Source: Micromonospora chokoriensis (GTDB lineage Bacteria; Actinomycetota; Actinomycetes; Mycobacteriales; Micromonosporaceae). From it: DNA of 64,000 bases. Under the pieces are notes generated by a model. It made no database searches and was not told the DNA's origin. It saw only the letters and a list, made by a program, of their open reading frames with translations. Both the position numbers and the translations under genes were made by a program. The DNA lies in contig NZ_JOAN01000033.1 of the NCBI RefSeq assembly GCF_000718555.1, positions 1 to 64,000 on the forward strand. Reading direction: 5' to 3'. Of the stretch, positions 1 to 8,231 are shown in pieces; position 1 is the first letter of the stretch, and each line of letters starts with the position of its first letter.

Positions 1-70
1 CGGCGAAGACGCCACCGGCGAACGCGAGACCAGCAACGGACAGAACGCTCTTACGAATGATCGTGTTCAT
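1..70 (-). CDS. secreted cell-wall protein, N-terminus only (cut by window edge)
   Basis: Only the first 23 codons are in the window. They read MNTIIRKSVLSVAGLAFAGG and then VFA, a short basic start followed by a hydrophobic stretch, which is a typical Sec signal peptide. GAAGGAGC sits just upstream of the ATG. The first eight residues and about 500 bases upstream are nearly the same as at the broken gene at 8232-8474, so this is very likely the intact paralogue of that family; the full-length relative at 11109-11822 is a lysozyme-like secreted protein. Two tandem ECF-type promoter candidates lie upstream. The function of the missing part is inferred from the paralogues only. Confidence 0.75.
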   Translation of the reverse strand, partial: MNTIIRKSVLSVAGLAFAGGVFA

Positions 71-256
71 GGGGTAGCTCCTTCGGGGGTAGAACACCCG
101 ACCGCGAAGAGGGGGACAGCGGCAGGGTGTCGAGCACCTCGTCGGGCGCTGCAACAACACAAGAAAAAGTCTTAGGGGTGGCGGCCTGCGAGCGGGGGGC
201 TCGTGGCGCCAGGGTCGGCGACCGCCAAGCGGAGGGCTCGTGGCACCGGGTCCAGA

Positions 257-285
257 TGTAACGACCGGGCCGCGGTCGGCATTCC
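257..285 (-). promoter_or_regulatory. ECF-sigma-type promoter candidate, copy A proximal
   Basis: On the minus strand it reads GGAAT (281-285), exactly 17 bases, then CGTTACA (257-263). This fits the general GGAA(C/T)-N16-18-CGTT pattern of ECF sigma factors. It points at the start codon at 70, about 190 bases away. The same element at the same spacing recurs at 360-388 and three times in copy B. Confidence 0.6.
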
Positions 286-359
286 AACCCGCGGGGCCCG
301 CATCCCCACCCCCGATGAGGGGCGGGTGGTCGGGCGGTGGTGCTGCGATCGTCAGGATG

Positions 360-388
360 TGTAACGACCCCGCCCCAGCCACGATTCC
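360..388 (-). promoter_or_regulatory. ECF-sigma-type promoter candidate, copy A distal
   Basis: On the minus strand it reads GGAAT (384-388), 17 bases, then CGTTACA (360-366). It lies 103 bases upstream of the proximal element and has the same orientation. The flanking bases match the distal unit of copy B at 8848-8876. Confidence 0.6.
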
Positions 389-538
389 GCCCCACGGGTG
401 CGACCGGTCACAGCCCACAAACCCCACCACCGGACAAAACTCCCCACGCCGCCCACACGCGCGACCCCGGACCGCCCCCACCCCGACACGAACCACTCAG
501 GTTCACGCAAACCGCGGCATCCCAGACTCCCGGACACC

Positions 539-786
539 GCAACTCCCACAAACCCGGGTTGGCCACAATGGCCGGACCACAGGAGCGGGCGCAATCCGGA
601 CAAATGTTGCGCCCGGGATGAAGGGCGTAGCGGGTCGAGGCGTACTGCGGGTCGGGTTGCTGCGCGACGGCAGCCTGGTCGGCGTGGAGGCTCTGGTCCG
701 CGAGTGTGCGCAGGTCCGGCAACCGGGCGAAGGGCGCTGGGGTCATCCTCAGCGACACCGGCTCCGGTGGGAGTTACCCTGACACC
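539..786. other. non-coding stretch after repeat A
   Basis: I see no supported gene here. A perfect 8-bp hairpin pairs GGGCGCAA (587-594) with TTGCGCCC (607-614), and a smaller GGCC hairpin lies just before it. A minus-strand reading with a CPDC motif exists but has no ribosome binding site and runs into the repeat, so I do not call it. Confidence 0.4.
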
Positions 787-1128
787 ATGCAGGCCGTCTC
801 CCCCACCGCGACCGGCGTGGCTTTCCTGGCCCGTCCGGGTCGCCCTGCTGTGGTGGCGCGGACGCTCGCCGAGCTGGCCGGCCCCACCCGAGGTGTGGTG
901 GAGCTGCCGGTACGACTGATGTGGAACGCCGAGCGCACGTTCGACCTCGGCGACCCCGACCAGTTGCTTTGGATGTACGAGAACGTGCTGCGCGAGACCA
1001 CCCGCTCTGAGGATCTGCGCGCTCTGATCAACGGGCGGACACTGCGTCGGGTGTGGCGACTGCTCAACCTGCCTCGGGGCGTACGCCAGGCGTGGGAGAG
1101 CCGGCACCGCGGCCTGCGCGCCGCGTGA
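787..1128 (+). CDS. small protein paired with AbiEii-like nucleotidyltransferase
   Basis: This is a 113-residue protein with no family I can name. The start is the ATG followed by QAVSPTATGV; the region before it has stop codons and repeat-derived sequence. The protein is basic at its C-terminus, with predicted helices around LRALINGRTLRRVWRLLNLP. Its TGA stop overlaps the GTG start of the next gene as GTGA, so the two are translationally coupled. In AbiE toxin-antitoxin systems a small regulator precedes the nucleotidyltransferase, so an antitoxin role is possible. That role is inference from position; no winged-helix motif is obvious. Confidence 0.75.
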   Translation: MQAVSPTATGVAFLARPGRPAVVARTLAELAGPTRGVVELPVRLMWNAERTFDLGDPDQLLWMYENVLRETTRSEDLRALINGRTLRRVWRLLNLPRGVRQAWESRHRGLRAA

Positions 1129-1784
1129 TCAAGCCGCATCTGCACGAGTTCTACCGGGAGGTGGCCCGGGTAGCGCTGGCCGCCGCCGGGCCGTACCGAT
1201 TCGTTCTGGGTGGCGGGGTCGCATGGGCGGCGCACGGGCTGGTCGCCCGACCGACGGAGGACGTCGACCTCTTCGCGGACGTGGAGGGCGCCGCGGCGGC
1301 GGCGTCCGCCGGGGTGCGGGTGGCCCTGGAGCGGGCCGGATTCGTCGTCAGCGACGCCGACCCGGACAGTGAGCTGGCCGAGCTGTTCGACGGGTACGAG
1401 CAGGACATGAAGGACTTCGTGGTGAGCCGCGACGGGCGGCAGATCCGGCTCAGCCTGGCCCGGTTGGACCGCCAGCAGAGCCCGGTGGTGATGGACCTCG
1501 GCCCGGTGATGGACGTCCGCGACCTGGTGGCCAACAAGATCGCGGCATTGGTCAACCGGCGGGAGGTTCGCGACTTCATCGACGTGGCGGCGGCCCTCGA
1601 CCACTACGACGTGACCGAGCTGTTGGTGCTGGCACGGCAGGTCGACCCCGCGCTGGATCCGGACGACGTGCGCGCTGCCGGCCGTTACCTGGACCGGCTC
1701 TCCGACCAGCGCTTCGGCCGTTACGGCCTGGGCGCCGCCGACGTCGCCGAGGTCCGGCGCCGCTTCGCCGCCTGGCCGCGCTGA
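1125..1784 (+). CDS. nucleotidyltransferase AbiEii/AbiGii-like protein
   Basis: This 219-residue protein starts with GTG overlapping the stop of the upstream partner. Near residue 28 it has LGGGVAWAAHG followed by RPTEDVDLF, which matches the nucleotidyltransferase-fold signature: GG, then a helix, then the metal-binding D-x-D. The later stretch DVRDLVANKIAALVNRREVRD, here shortened to its key charged residues, resembles the helical region of DUF1814/AbiEii proteins. Members of this family act as nucleotide-transferring toxins in type IV toxin-antitoxin and phage abortive-infection systems. The stretch beyond the stop is a 13-bp repeat array. The toxin role is inferred from family and gene pairing. 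Confidence 0.8.
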   Translation: MIKPHLHEFYREVARVALAAAGPYRFVLGGGVAWAAHGLVARPTEDVDLFADVEGAAAAASAGVRVALERAGFVVSDADPDSELAELFDGYEQDMKDFVVSRDGRQIRLSLARLDRQQSPVVMDLGPVMDVRDLVANKIAALVNRREVRDFIDVAAALDHYDVTELLVLARQVDPALDPDDVRAAGRYLDRLSDQRFGRYGLGAADVAEVRRRFAAWPR

Positions 1785-1794
1785 CCGGAAAGCC

Positions 1795-1859
1795 CGCACG
1801 ACCCGGCCGCACGCACAAACCGCACGACCAGGCCGCACGATCCGGCCGCCCGGACGAAC
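1795..1859. repeat. five degenerate 13-bp tandem units
   Basis: Between the stops of two convergent genes lie five consecutive 13-base units starting at 1795, 1808, 1821, 1834 and 1847. The consensus is CGCACGACCCGGC; the second and fifth copies diverge most. The array fills almost the whole 82-base gap. Confidence 0.7.
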
Positions 1860-1866
1860 AGGCGGA

Positions 1867-2769
1867 TCACTTGGTCGGTCGACCGCCCGTGACCCCCAGG
1901 ATCTCGCCCGTGACGTAGCTGGACTCCTGCGAGGCGAAGAAGACGTACGCGGGAGCCAACTCCGCGGGCTGACCCGGGCGCCCCTGCGGGGTGTCGGTGC
2001 CGAACTGCTTCACCTTCTCCGCCGGCATGGTGGCCGGGATCAGCGGCGTCCACACCGGGCCCGGCGCGACGGCGTTGACCCGGATGCCCTGCTCGGCCAG
2101 GTCGGCGGCGAGGGCCTTGGTGAAGTTGGCGATCCCCGCCTTGGTGGTGGCGTAATCCAACAGCTGCGGCGACGGGTCGAACGCCTGGATCGACGACGTG
2201 TTGATGATCGTCGAGCCCTCTGCCAGATGGGGTACGGCAGCCTTGCAGAGCCAGAACATCGCGTACACGTTGGTCTTGAACACCCGGTCGAGCTGCTCGG
2301 TGCTGATCCCGAGGATGCCCTTGTCCTGCGACATCTGGTACGCCGCGTTGTTGACCAGGATGTCGATGCCGCCCAGGTCCCGTACGGTCCGATCGACAAG
2401 CTCCTGGCAGTGCGCCTCGTCGGTGATGTCGCCGCGCACCGCGACGCCCCGCCGTCCGGCGGCCTCGATGAGCTGGATGGTCTCCCGGGCGTCGGCGTCC
2501 TCCTCCTCGCTGAGGTACGAGATGACGACGTCCGCGCCCTCCCGGGCGAAGGCGATCGCGACCGCCCGGCCGATCCCCGAGTCGCCGCCGGTGATCAGCG
2601 CCCGCTTGCCGTCGAGCTTGCCGCTGCCCCGGTACGACTCCTCCCCGTGGTCCGGCCTCGGGCTCATCTCCCCGGTCGAGCCGGGCGCTGACTGCTGCTG
2701 TGCGGGCTGACCGGACTGCTGGCCGTACTGGCTGGTGGGGTCCTGCTGGGTGTGCTGGTCCTCGCTCAC
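1867..2769 (-). CDS. SDR-family oxidoreductase, general-stress type
   Basis: This 300-residue short-chain dehydrogenase begins with GTG behind AGGAG. The first 45 residues are a Gln-rich, disordered tail. The NAD(P)-binding motif TGGDSGIG follows near residue 60, then NNAA near 140, and the catalytic Ser and YxxxK in LDYATTKAG near 210. The long N-terminal tail and the sequence around the active site resemble the GsiB/YhdF/YghA group of stress-associated SDRs. The substrate is not known. It stands alone, convergent with the nucleotidyltransferase gene and divergent from the nucleotidase gene. Confidence 0.88.
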   Translation of the reverse strand: MSEDQHTQQDPTSQYGQQSGQPAQQQSAPGSTGEMSPRPDHGEESYRGSGKLDGKRALITGGDSGIGRAVAIAFAREGADVVISYLSEEEDADARETIQLIEAAGRRGVAVRGDITDEAHCQELVDRTVRDLGGIDILVNNAAYQMSQDKGILGISTEQLDRVFKTNVYAMFWLCKAAVPHLAEGSTIINTSSIQAFDPSPQLLDYATTKAGIANFTKALAADLAEQGIRVNAVAPGPVWTPLIPATMPAEKVKQFGTDTPQGRPGQPAELAPAYVFFASQESSYVTGEILGVTGGRPTK

Positions 2770-2956
2770 CGATCTCTCCTCGCGCCGCGCGGGAAGCGGG
2801 GGCTGTCCCGCGACAAATCGTCCCTGACCGCCCTACCCCGCGCCGGCCAGCGGAAACCGCTGCAACGATCGGGGCTGGCGTGGCGGCGGCGTCGATCGGT
2901 GGTTATGGTGCGCAAGGCGCTCACGAGGCGCGTCCACCCCCATGGAAAGGCACGTC

Positions 2957-4747
2957 ATGACCTCTCCCTCCGGCCCGTCGCGCCGTCAGGTGCTCGCCGC
3001 CGCAGCGGCTGCGGCGACCGCCCCGCTGGTCGCCGCCGCGCCCGCGCAGGCGGCCGGCGCGGCCCCGCCGCGCACCTGGGACCTCACCCTCCTGGGCACG
3101 TCGGACACGCACGGCAACGTCTACAACTGGGATTACTACCGCGACGCCGAGTACGACGACAGCAAGCAGAACGACATCGGCGTCGCGAAGCTGGCGACCC
3201 TGATCAACCAGATCCGTCGGGAGCGGCGCGGCAAGGCCACGCTGGTGCTCGACGCCGGCGACACGATCCAGGGCACGCCGCTGGCCACGTACTACGCCAA
3301 GCAGGAGCCGATCACCGCCACCGGGGCGAAGCACCCGATGGCACGGGCGATGAACGTCATCGACTACGACGCCGTGACGCTGGGCAACCACGAGTTCAAC
3401 TACGGTCTGCCGTTGCTGGACCTGTGGATCCGGCAGCTCGGGTTCCCGGCGCTCGCCGCGAACGCCGTCAACGCCAAGACCGGCAAGCCGGCCTTCCTGC
3501 CGTACGTCATCAAGAAGGTCTCCCTCGGTTTCGCCGCGCCGACCCTGCGGGTCGGCATCCTGGGCCTGACCAACCCCGGGGTGGCCATCTGGGACAAGGG
3601 CAACGTCGAGGGCAAGCTGCGCTTCGACGACATGATCGCGACGGCGGCGAAGTGGGTGCCGATCATGCGAGCCCGCGGCGCGGACCTCGTGTTGATCTCC
3701 GCGCACGGCGGTGACAGCGGCACCTCCAGCTACGGCCCGGAGCTGCCGAACGAGAATCCGGTGGCGCTGATCGCCCAGCAGGTGCCGGGGATCGACGCGA
3801 TCCTCTTCGGGCACGCGCACAACGAGGTGGTCGAGCGGTTCGTCACCAACGAGCGCACCGGCGCGCAGGTGCTGCTCTCCGAGCCGTCGAAGTGGGGCCA
3901 GCGGCTCACCCGGATGGACTTCACCCTGACCCGTGAGCGTGGCCGGTGGACGATCACCAAGAAGGCCGCCACCATGCTGAACACCAACACGGTGGTCGAG
4001 GACCCGAAGGTGCTCGCCGCGGTACGGACCCAACACCAGAAGACCGTGGCGTACGTCAACCAGGTCGTCGCGAAGTCCACGGTGGAGTTGTCTGCGGCCC
4101 AGTCGCGGTACCGGGACACGCCGATCCTGGACTTCATCAACCACGTGCAGACCGAGGTCGTCGGCGCGGCCCTGGCCGGCGGCGCGTACGCGGACCTGCC
4201 GGTGCTGTCGATCGCGGCGCCGTTCAGCCGCACCGCCGTCTTCCCCGCCGGTGACGTGAAGATCCGCGATGTGGCCGGCCTGTACGTATACGACAACACC
4301 CTTGAGGCGGTCGTGCTCAGTGGCGCCGAGGTGCGCGCGTACCTGGAGTACTCGGCGAAGTACTTCCGGACCCTGGCGCCGGGGGCACCGGTCGACCCGG
4401 AGCAGATCAGTGACCCGGCCGTGCCGGACTACAACTACGACGTCTTCTCCGGCCTGGACTACGACATCGACATCTCCAAGCCGGTCGGGCAGCGGATCAC
4501 CCGCCTGGTGCTGGCCGGCACCGACACCCCGGTGGCCGACAACGCCCAGTTCGTGGTGGCGGTGAACAACTACCGGCGCAGCGGCGGCGGCAACTTCCCC
4601 GGCATCGTGAAGACCCAGGTCTACAACGCGCAGCAGGAGATCCGTCAGCTGCTCATCGACTGGGCGCAGGCCCGGGGCACGATCGACCCGGCCGACTTCT
4701 TCCAGCCCAACTGGCGTCTCGTACGCGAGGGCGTGCCGGTCTTCTGA
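2957..4747 (+). CDS. Tat-exported 5'-nucleotidase / 2',3'-cyclic phosphodiesterase
   Basis: The 596-residue product carries a twin-arginine leader (SRRQVLAAAA, Ala-rich h-region, AQAA cleavage zone near 35). An N-terminal metallophosphatase domain shows GTSDTHG (47-53), LDAGDTIQG, GNHEFNYG and GHAHNE, the metal-ligand motifs of the family. A C-terminal 5'-nucleotidase domain with NNYRRSGGGNFPG closes the active site over the nucleoside. It should hydrolyse nucleotides outside the membrane to recover phosphate and nucleosides. I chose the second ATG because GGAAAGG lies six bases before it; an ATG 15 bases upstream is in frame but has no such site. Confidence 0.93.
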   Translation: MTSPSGPSRRQVLAAAAAAATAPLVAAAPAQAAGAAPPRTWDLTLLGTSDTHGNVYNWDYYRDAEYDDSKQNDIGVAKLATLINQIRRERRGKATLVLDAGDTIQGTPLATYYAKQEPITATGAKHPMARAMNVIDYDAVTLGNHEFNYGLPLLDLWIRQLGFPALAANAVNAKTGKPAFLPYVIKKVSLGFAAPTLRVGILGLTNPGVAIWDKGNVEGKLRFDDMIATAAKWVPIMRARGADLVLISAHGGDSGTSSYGPELPNENPVALIAQQVPGIDAILFGHAHNEVVERFVTNERTGAQVLLSEPSKWGQRLTRMDFTLTRERGRWTITKKAATMLNTNTVVEDPKVLAAVRTQHQKTVAYVNQVVAKSTVELSAAQSRYRDTPILDFINHVQTEVVGAALAGGAYADLPVLSIAAPFSRTAVFPAGDVKIRDVAGLYVYDNTLEAVVLSGAEVRAYLEYSAKYFRTLAPGAPVDPEQISDPAVPDYNYDVFSGLDYDIDISKPVGQRITRLVLAGTDTPVADNAQFVVAVNNYRRSGGGNFPGIVKTQVYNAQQEIRQLLIDWAQARGTIDPADFFQPNWRLVREGVPVF

Positions 4748-4758
4748 TCGCACATCGC

Positions 4759-4794
4759 CGACGGGCCGTGGGTGGCGACACCTGCGGCCCGTCG
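4759..4794. terminator. bidirectional hairpin between convergent genes
   Basis: A perfect 10-bp inverted repeat pairs CGACGGGCCG (4759-4768) with CGGCCCGTCG (4785-4794) around a 16-base loop. It begins 11 bases after the nucleotidase stop and ends 7 bases before the stop of the minus-strand gene. There is no U-tract. Confidence 0.6.
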
Positions 4795-4801
4795 TGCGTA
4801 C

Positions 4802-4975
4802 TCAGCCCTGCACGTTCCAGCGAATCGGGTCCTCGGACTCTTCCGGCCGGTCGCGTCCGGGATCGGTCTCGGTCAGGGCCACCCGCTCGTCGGGGCGGAC
4901 GGCGGGCGGCAACTCCCCGAACCGCGCGTGGCGCAGAAACGCGTACTCGTCGTCGGTGAACGGCTGCTCAGTCAT
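4802..4975 (-). CDS. small acidic protein, unknown function
   Basis: This is a 57-residue protein starting MTEQPFTDDEYAFLRHARFG. AGGAGG stands seven bases before the ATG, which fixes this start over an in-frame upstream ATG. It is acidic with no membrane segment or cysteine. It is followed by the 10-bp hairpin terminator. It lies downstream of the flavoprotein gene on the same strand with an 84-base gap, so the two may be co-transcribed. I do not recognise the family. Confidence 0.65.
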   Translation of the reverse strand: MTEQPFTDDEYAFLRHARFGELPPAVRPDERVALTETDPGRDRPEESEDPIRWNVQG

Positions 4976-5059
4976 CAGCGCCTCCTCCTGCTCCGCTGCG
5001 ATTGTCCGGCGACTGGGCCTCTCGGCACCAGTAGCCGCGCGCACACCCTGTAAGGCGTC

Positions 5060-6220
5060 CTAGGATCCTGGGTGAGCGGCGTTGGGCTGGCGCGACCGAT
5101 GCGGCAACCAGTCGAGCACCGCGAGGGCGGCTCGGATGGGGCGGCGGCGCAGCATCTCGTCGAAGCTCGACCGCCCCTGGCAGAACCGCACGAACATCCG
5201 CCAGCCGGGCCGGGTCGCCAACAGGGCGTGGAACACGTCCGGGCGCCGGGTGAACACATCGAGCAGCCGGAACCCCGCCCGCATCTCCGGCAGCAGCCGC
5301 TCGGCGACCGCCCGCTCGTACCCGGCCAGATCACCGCCCGCGACCGCCGCGCCGGCCAACTCGCCGGAGCGTAACGCGAAGCTGATGCCCTCCCGGCTCC
5401 ACGGCTCCAGCAGCCCTGCCGCATCCCCCACGACCAGCACCCGGCCGTTGCGCAACGGCGAATCCTCCGCGCGGCAACGGGTCAGGTGACCGGAGTCGTG
5501 CTCCGCCGGCAACCCGGTCAGCCCCAACCGGTCGACGAACCGCCGCAGGTAGTCGCGGGTCCCCTCCCCCGCGCCCCGACCAGCGATCACGCCGACCGTC
5601 AGCCGGTCACCCTTCGGAAAGACCCAGGCGTACGACCCCGGCATGTCGCCCCAGTCCAGCAGCAGCCGACCCCGCCACCGCTCCTGCTCGGCGGGCGGCA
5701 CCGCGATCTCCAGCTCCAGACCCAGATCCACCTGCCGGTACCGGACCCCGACGTGCCGGGCGGTCACCCCGGACGAGCCGTCCGCCCCGATCACGGCACG
5801 AGCCGCGATCGTCGTACCGTCGGCCAGCCGCAGGCGTACCCCCTCGGGGTCCTGCTCGATCGCGCGGACCGCGACCCGCTCCCGCATCTGCGCCCCGGCG
5901 GCGACCGCCGCCGCGCGCAGCCGGTCGTCGAACTCCTCGCGGCGCACCATCGTCACCACCGGGCTGTCGTTGCGGCGGGTGAACTCCCGGCGGCCGTCGC
6001 GGGTGAACGTCACGCGGTCCACCCGGTCGTGTGCGGGCACCTCGATCCGACCCTGAACGGCAGCCAGGGAGGTGCCGATCAGGCCACCGCCGCAGGTCTT
6101 GTACCGCGGATGCACGGCTCGTTCGACAACAAGGGTGGAGACGCCCGCACGGGCAGCGGCATGTGCCGCGGAGAGCCCGGCGGGGCCAGCGCCGACAACG
6201 ACGAGATCCCAAATGATCAC
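5060..6220 (-). CDS. geranylgeranyl-reductase-family FAD oxidoreductase
   Basis: The 386-residue flavoprotein has the FAD dinucleotide motif GAGPAGLSAA near residue 11, the conserved KTCGGG segment near 42 typical of geranylgeranyl reductases, an arginine-rich FAD-contact region (MVRREEFD), and the second FAD motif VLVVGDAAGLLEPWSREGI near 275-293. Members reduce double bonds of prenyl chains (chlorophyll side chain, archaeal lipids, menaquinone tails). In actinobacteria many sit close to respiratory menaquinone genes, but none is seen here, so the prenyl substrate stays unassigned. The start is a GTG with only a weak ribosome binding site. Confidence 0.85.
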   Translation of the reverse strand: MIIWDLVVVGAGPAGLSAAHAAARAGVSTLVVERAVHPRYKTCGGGLIGTSLAAVQGRIEVPAHDRVDRVTFTRDGRREFTRRNDSPVVTMVRREEFDDRLRAAAVAAGAQMRERVAVRAIEQDPEGVRLRLADGTTIAARAVIGADGSSGVTARHVGVRYRQVDLGLELEIAVPPAEQERWRGRLLLDWGDMPGSYAWVFPKGDRLTVGVIAGRGAGEGTRDYLRRFVDRLGLTGLPAEHDSGHLTRCRAEDSPLRNGRVLVVGDAAGLLEPWSREGISFALRSGELAGAAVAGGDLAGYERAVAERLLPEMRAGFRLLDVFTRRPDVFHALLATRPGWRMFVRFCQGRSSFDEMLRRRPIRAALAVLDWLPHRSRQPNAAHPGS

Positions 6221-6367
6221 GGAAGCAGCCTAGGGCACGGCCCCGGCGCGACCACCGGACCCGCCGGCCGCCGCGACCGCCCGATCGGGTGTGCATCTTC
6301 GGTCAGCAAGGGGGTAACCAGCGCACGGCAACCGCCACCGCGATGGCGGACGAGCGAAGGAGGAACC

Positions 6368-6604
6368 ATGCAGCAGGTGCAACTGTCGGAGGCCGAGCAA
6401 CGGGTGTACCAGGCGGTCACCACCCTTGAGGCACGCGGGCAGGTGCCCTACCCGGACCTGATCGCCGAAGAGTCCGGCCTGACCGAGGAGCAGGTGGGCA
6501 GCCCCTTGCACCTGCTCACCGAGAAGGGCCTGCTGCACCGCGAGGACTCGCCGATGGCCGGCCTCGACTTCGGTCCCCGGTTCTGCGCCCGCCAGATGGC
6601 GTGA
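6368..6604 (+). CDS. small winged-helix-like protein
   Basis: This is a 78-residue protein with an excellent ribosome binding site (GAAGGAGG, four bases before the ATG). The stretch YPDLIAEESGLTEEQVG followed by LLTEKGLLHRE looks like helix-turn-helix plus wing, as in small MarR/Rrf2-like or replication-initiator-type DNA-binding domains. There is no sensor domain. It is divergent from the flavoprotein gene and upstream of the MFS gene on the same strand, so it may regulate either neighbour. That role is inferred from position. Confidence 0.75.
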   Translation: MQQVQLSEAEQRVYQAVTTLEARGQVPYPDLIAEESGLTEEQVGSPLHLLTEKGLLHREDSPMAGLDFGPRFCARQMA

Positions 6605-6689
6605 CCCGCGGAACCACCCGGCACGGTTCGCCCCCCGGAGACTTGGGTAGCGGTCAGCGATGCGCGACCGACAGTCGACGGGGGGCACG

Positions 6690-8129
6690 ATGAGCGCGGC
6701 GCAGACGCCGCAGCCGGTGAGCGCGGCCGAGAACCGACGACGCTGGCAGGCCGTCGGCGTGGGACTCGTCGCCGCCTTCATGACGCTGCTCGACGTGAGC
6801 ATCGTCAACGTCGCGGTGCCGTCCATCGACCGGGCGTTGCACGCGTCGTCGAGCGACCTGCAGTGGATCCTCTCGGGGTACGCCCTCACCTTCGGCCTGG
6901 CACTGGTGCCCGCCGGCCGTTTCGGCGACGCCCGGGGTCGGCGCAACGCGTTCGTCTTCGGCATCGCGCTGTTCACCATCACCAGCGCGCTCGCCGGCCT
7001 GGCCACCTCCCCGACCTGGCTGGTCATCACCCGACTGCTGCAGGGCGCTGCCGCCGGCATCGTCAACCCGCAGGTCATCGGGCTGATCCAACAACTCTTC
7101 CGCGGGCCCGAACGGGCCCGCCCGTTCGGGCTGCTCGGTGCCACCATCGGAATCTCCACCGCCGTCGGACCGCTGCTCGGCGGGCTACTCATCGCCATCG
7201 GCGGCGAGGAACACGGCTGGCGGTGGGTCTTCTTCGTCAACGTGCCGGTCGGCATCCTCGCGGTGATTCTCGGCTGGCGGCTGCTGCCCGGCCGCCCCGC
7301 CGGCCAGCGCGGCTGGCATCGCCTCGACCCCGTCGGCGTCCTGCTGCTCGGTATCGGGGTGGTCCTAATCCTGCTGCCACTGGTGCAGGAGCAGCAGTGG
7401 CGAACCCCCTGGAAGTGGGCGCTCATCCCGGTCGGCCTGGCGGTGCTGGTCGTCTTCGGGCTCTGGGAGCGGCGGTACGCACGCCACCACCAACCCCTGT
7501 TCGACCTTCGACTGTTCAGCCGCCAGTCGTACACCCTGGGCTCGATCCTGGCGCTTGTCTACTTCGGCGGCTTCACCGCGATCTTCTTCATCTTCACCCT
7601 GTTTCTCCAGATGGGCCTCGGCTACAGCGCGCTCGTCGCCGGCCTGGCCATCACCCCCTTCGCCCTGGGCTCGGCCGCCGCCGCCGTGCTCGGTGGCCGC
7701 ATCGTCAACCGCTTCGGCCGACCACTTGTCGCCATCGGTCTGCTCACCGTGGTCGTCGGGCTGGCCGCGACGGTCGTCGCGCTGCACCTCGCACCGGACG
7801 CCCCAGCGCCCTGGGTCACCGCCGGGCCCCTCCTCGTAGCCGGCATCGGCAGCGGGCTGGTGATCGCCCCCAACCAGACGATCACCCTCTCCCAGGTGCC
7901 GGTAGAGCAGGCTGGCAGCGGCGCGGGCATGCTCCAGACCGGTCAGCGCATCGGCGCCGCCGCCGGCATCGCCGCCGTCGGCTCGATGTTCTTCTCCACG
8001 CTGGCCGACAGCCGCGGTAACTGGACCTCCGCCTTCGAACGGTCCCTCATGCTGGCCACCAGCATCATCGTGCTCGCGCTTGTCGCCGCGCTGATCGACA
8101 TCCGCCGCACCCACAACCACAACCACTGA
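6690..8129 (+). CDS. MFS drug-efflux transporter, DHA2 (14-TM) type
   Basis: The 479-residue membrane protein has about 14 hydrophobic helices. Helix 1 holds LDVSIVNVAVPSI, the DHA2 motif D1; the loop after helix 2 has GRFGDARGRR (motif A); helix 5 has the antiporter motif C as GATIGISTAVGPLLGG. This family exports cationic drugs, antibiotics or dyes by proton antiport. I chose the ATG at 6690 because GGGGGG precedes it; an in-frame ATG at 6660 lacks a site. The tail ends in a His/Asn-rich stretch (THNHNH). The substrate is unknown. Confidence 0.92.
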   Translation: MSAAQTPQPVSAAENRRRWQAVGVGLVAAFMTLLDVSIVNVAVPSIDRALHASSSDLQWILSGYALTFGLALVPAGRFGDARGRRNAFVFGIALFTITSALAGLATSPTWLVITRLLQGAAAGIVNPQVIGLIQQLFRGPERARPFGLLGATIGISTAVGPLLGGLLIAIGGEEHGWRWVFFVNVPVGILAVILGWRLLPGRPAGQRGWHRLDPVGVLLLGIGVVLILLPLVQEQQWRTPWKWALIPVGLAVLVVFGLWERRYARHHQPLFDLRLFSRQSYTLGSILALVYFGGFTAIFFIFTLFLQMGLGYSALVAGLAITPFALGSAAAAVLGGRIVNRFGRPLVAIGLLTVVVGLAATVVALHLAPDAPAPWVTAGPLLVAGIGSGLVIAPNQTITLSQVPVEQAGSGAGMLQTGQRIGAAAGIAAVGSMFFSTLADSRGNWTSAFERSLMLATSIIVLALVAALIDIRRTHNHNH

Positions 8130-8139
8130 CCGGGGTACG

Positions 8140-8179
8140 CCGCTGGCCGGCACCCCGTGTTGCGGGTGCCGGCCAGCGG
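8140..8179. terminator. bidirectional hairpin after the MFS gene
   Basis: A perfect 16-bp stem pairs CCGCTGGCCGGCACCC (8140-8155) with 8164-8179 around an 8-base loop. It lies between the MFS stop and the stop of the minus-strand pseudogene, so it can end transcription from both sides. Confidence 0.75.
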
Positions 8180-8231
8180 TTGGTGTCCTGCGGTGGTGCG
8201 GTGGTGCTGTGTGGTGATGCTGTCGTGGGGG

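Larger units (their letters stand above)
44..538. repeat. direct repeat copy A: duplicated upstream region
   Basis: This segment matches 8448-9027 in the same orientation along nearly all its length. It starts inside the first codons of the gene at 1-70 and runs through its leader and promoter region. Within it the block ending in GGGCTCGTGGC occurs twice about 40 bases apart. Copy B is about 85 bases longer because it holds one more promoter unit. No convincing coding sequence was seen between 71 and 786; the ORFs there are low-complexity and Pro/Arg-rich. Confidence 0.9.

Noticed and set aside
408..758. Minus-strand reading with a CPDC motif near the repeat.
   Set aside because: No ribosome binding site, it runs into the duplicated non-coding region, and the composition is low-complexity.
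2921..4753. 610-codon minus-strand open frame opposite the nucleotidase gene.
   Set aside because: It mirrors the nucleotidase codons; the plus strand has a complete metallophosphatase with all motifs.
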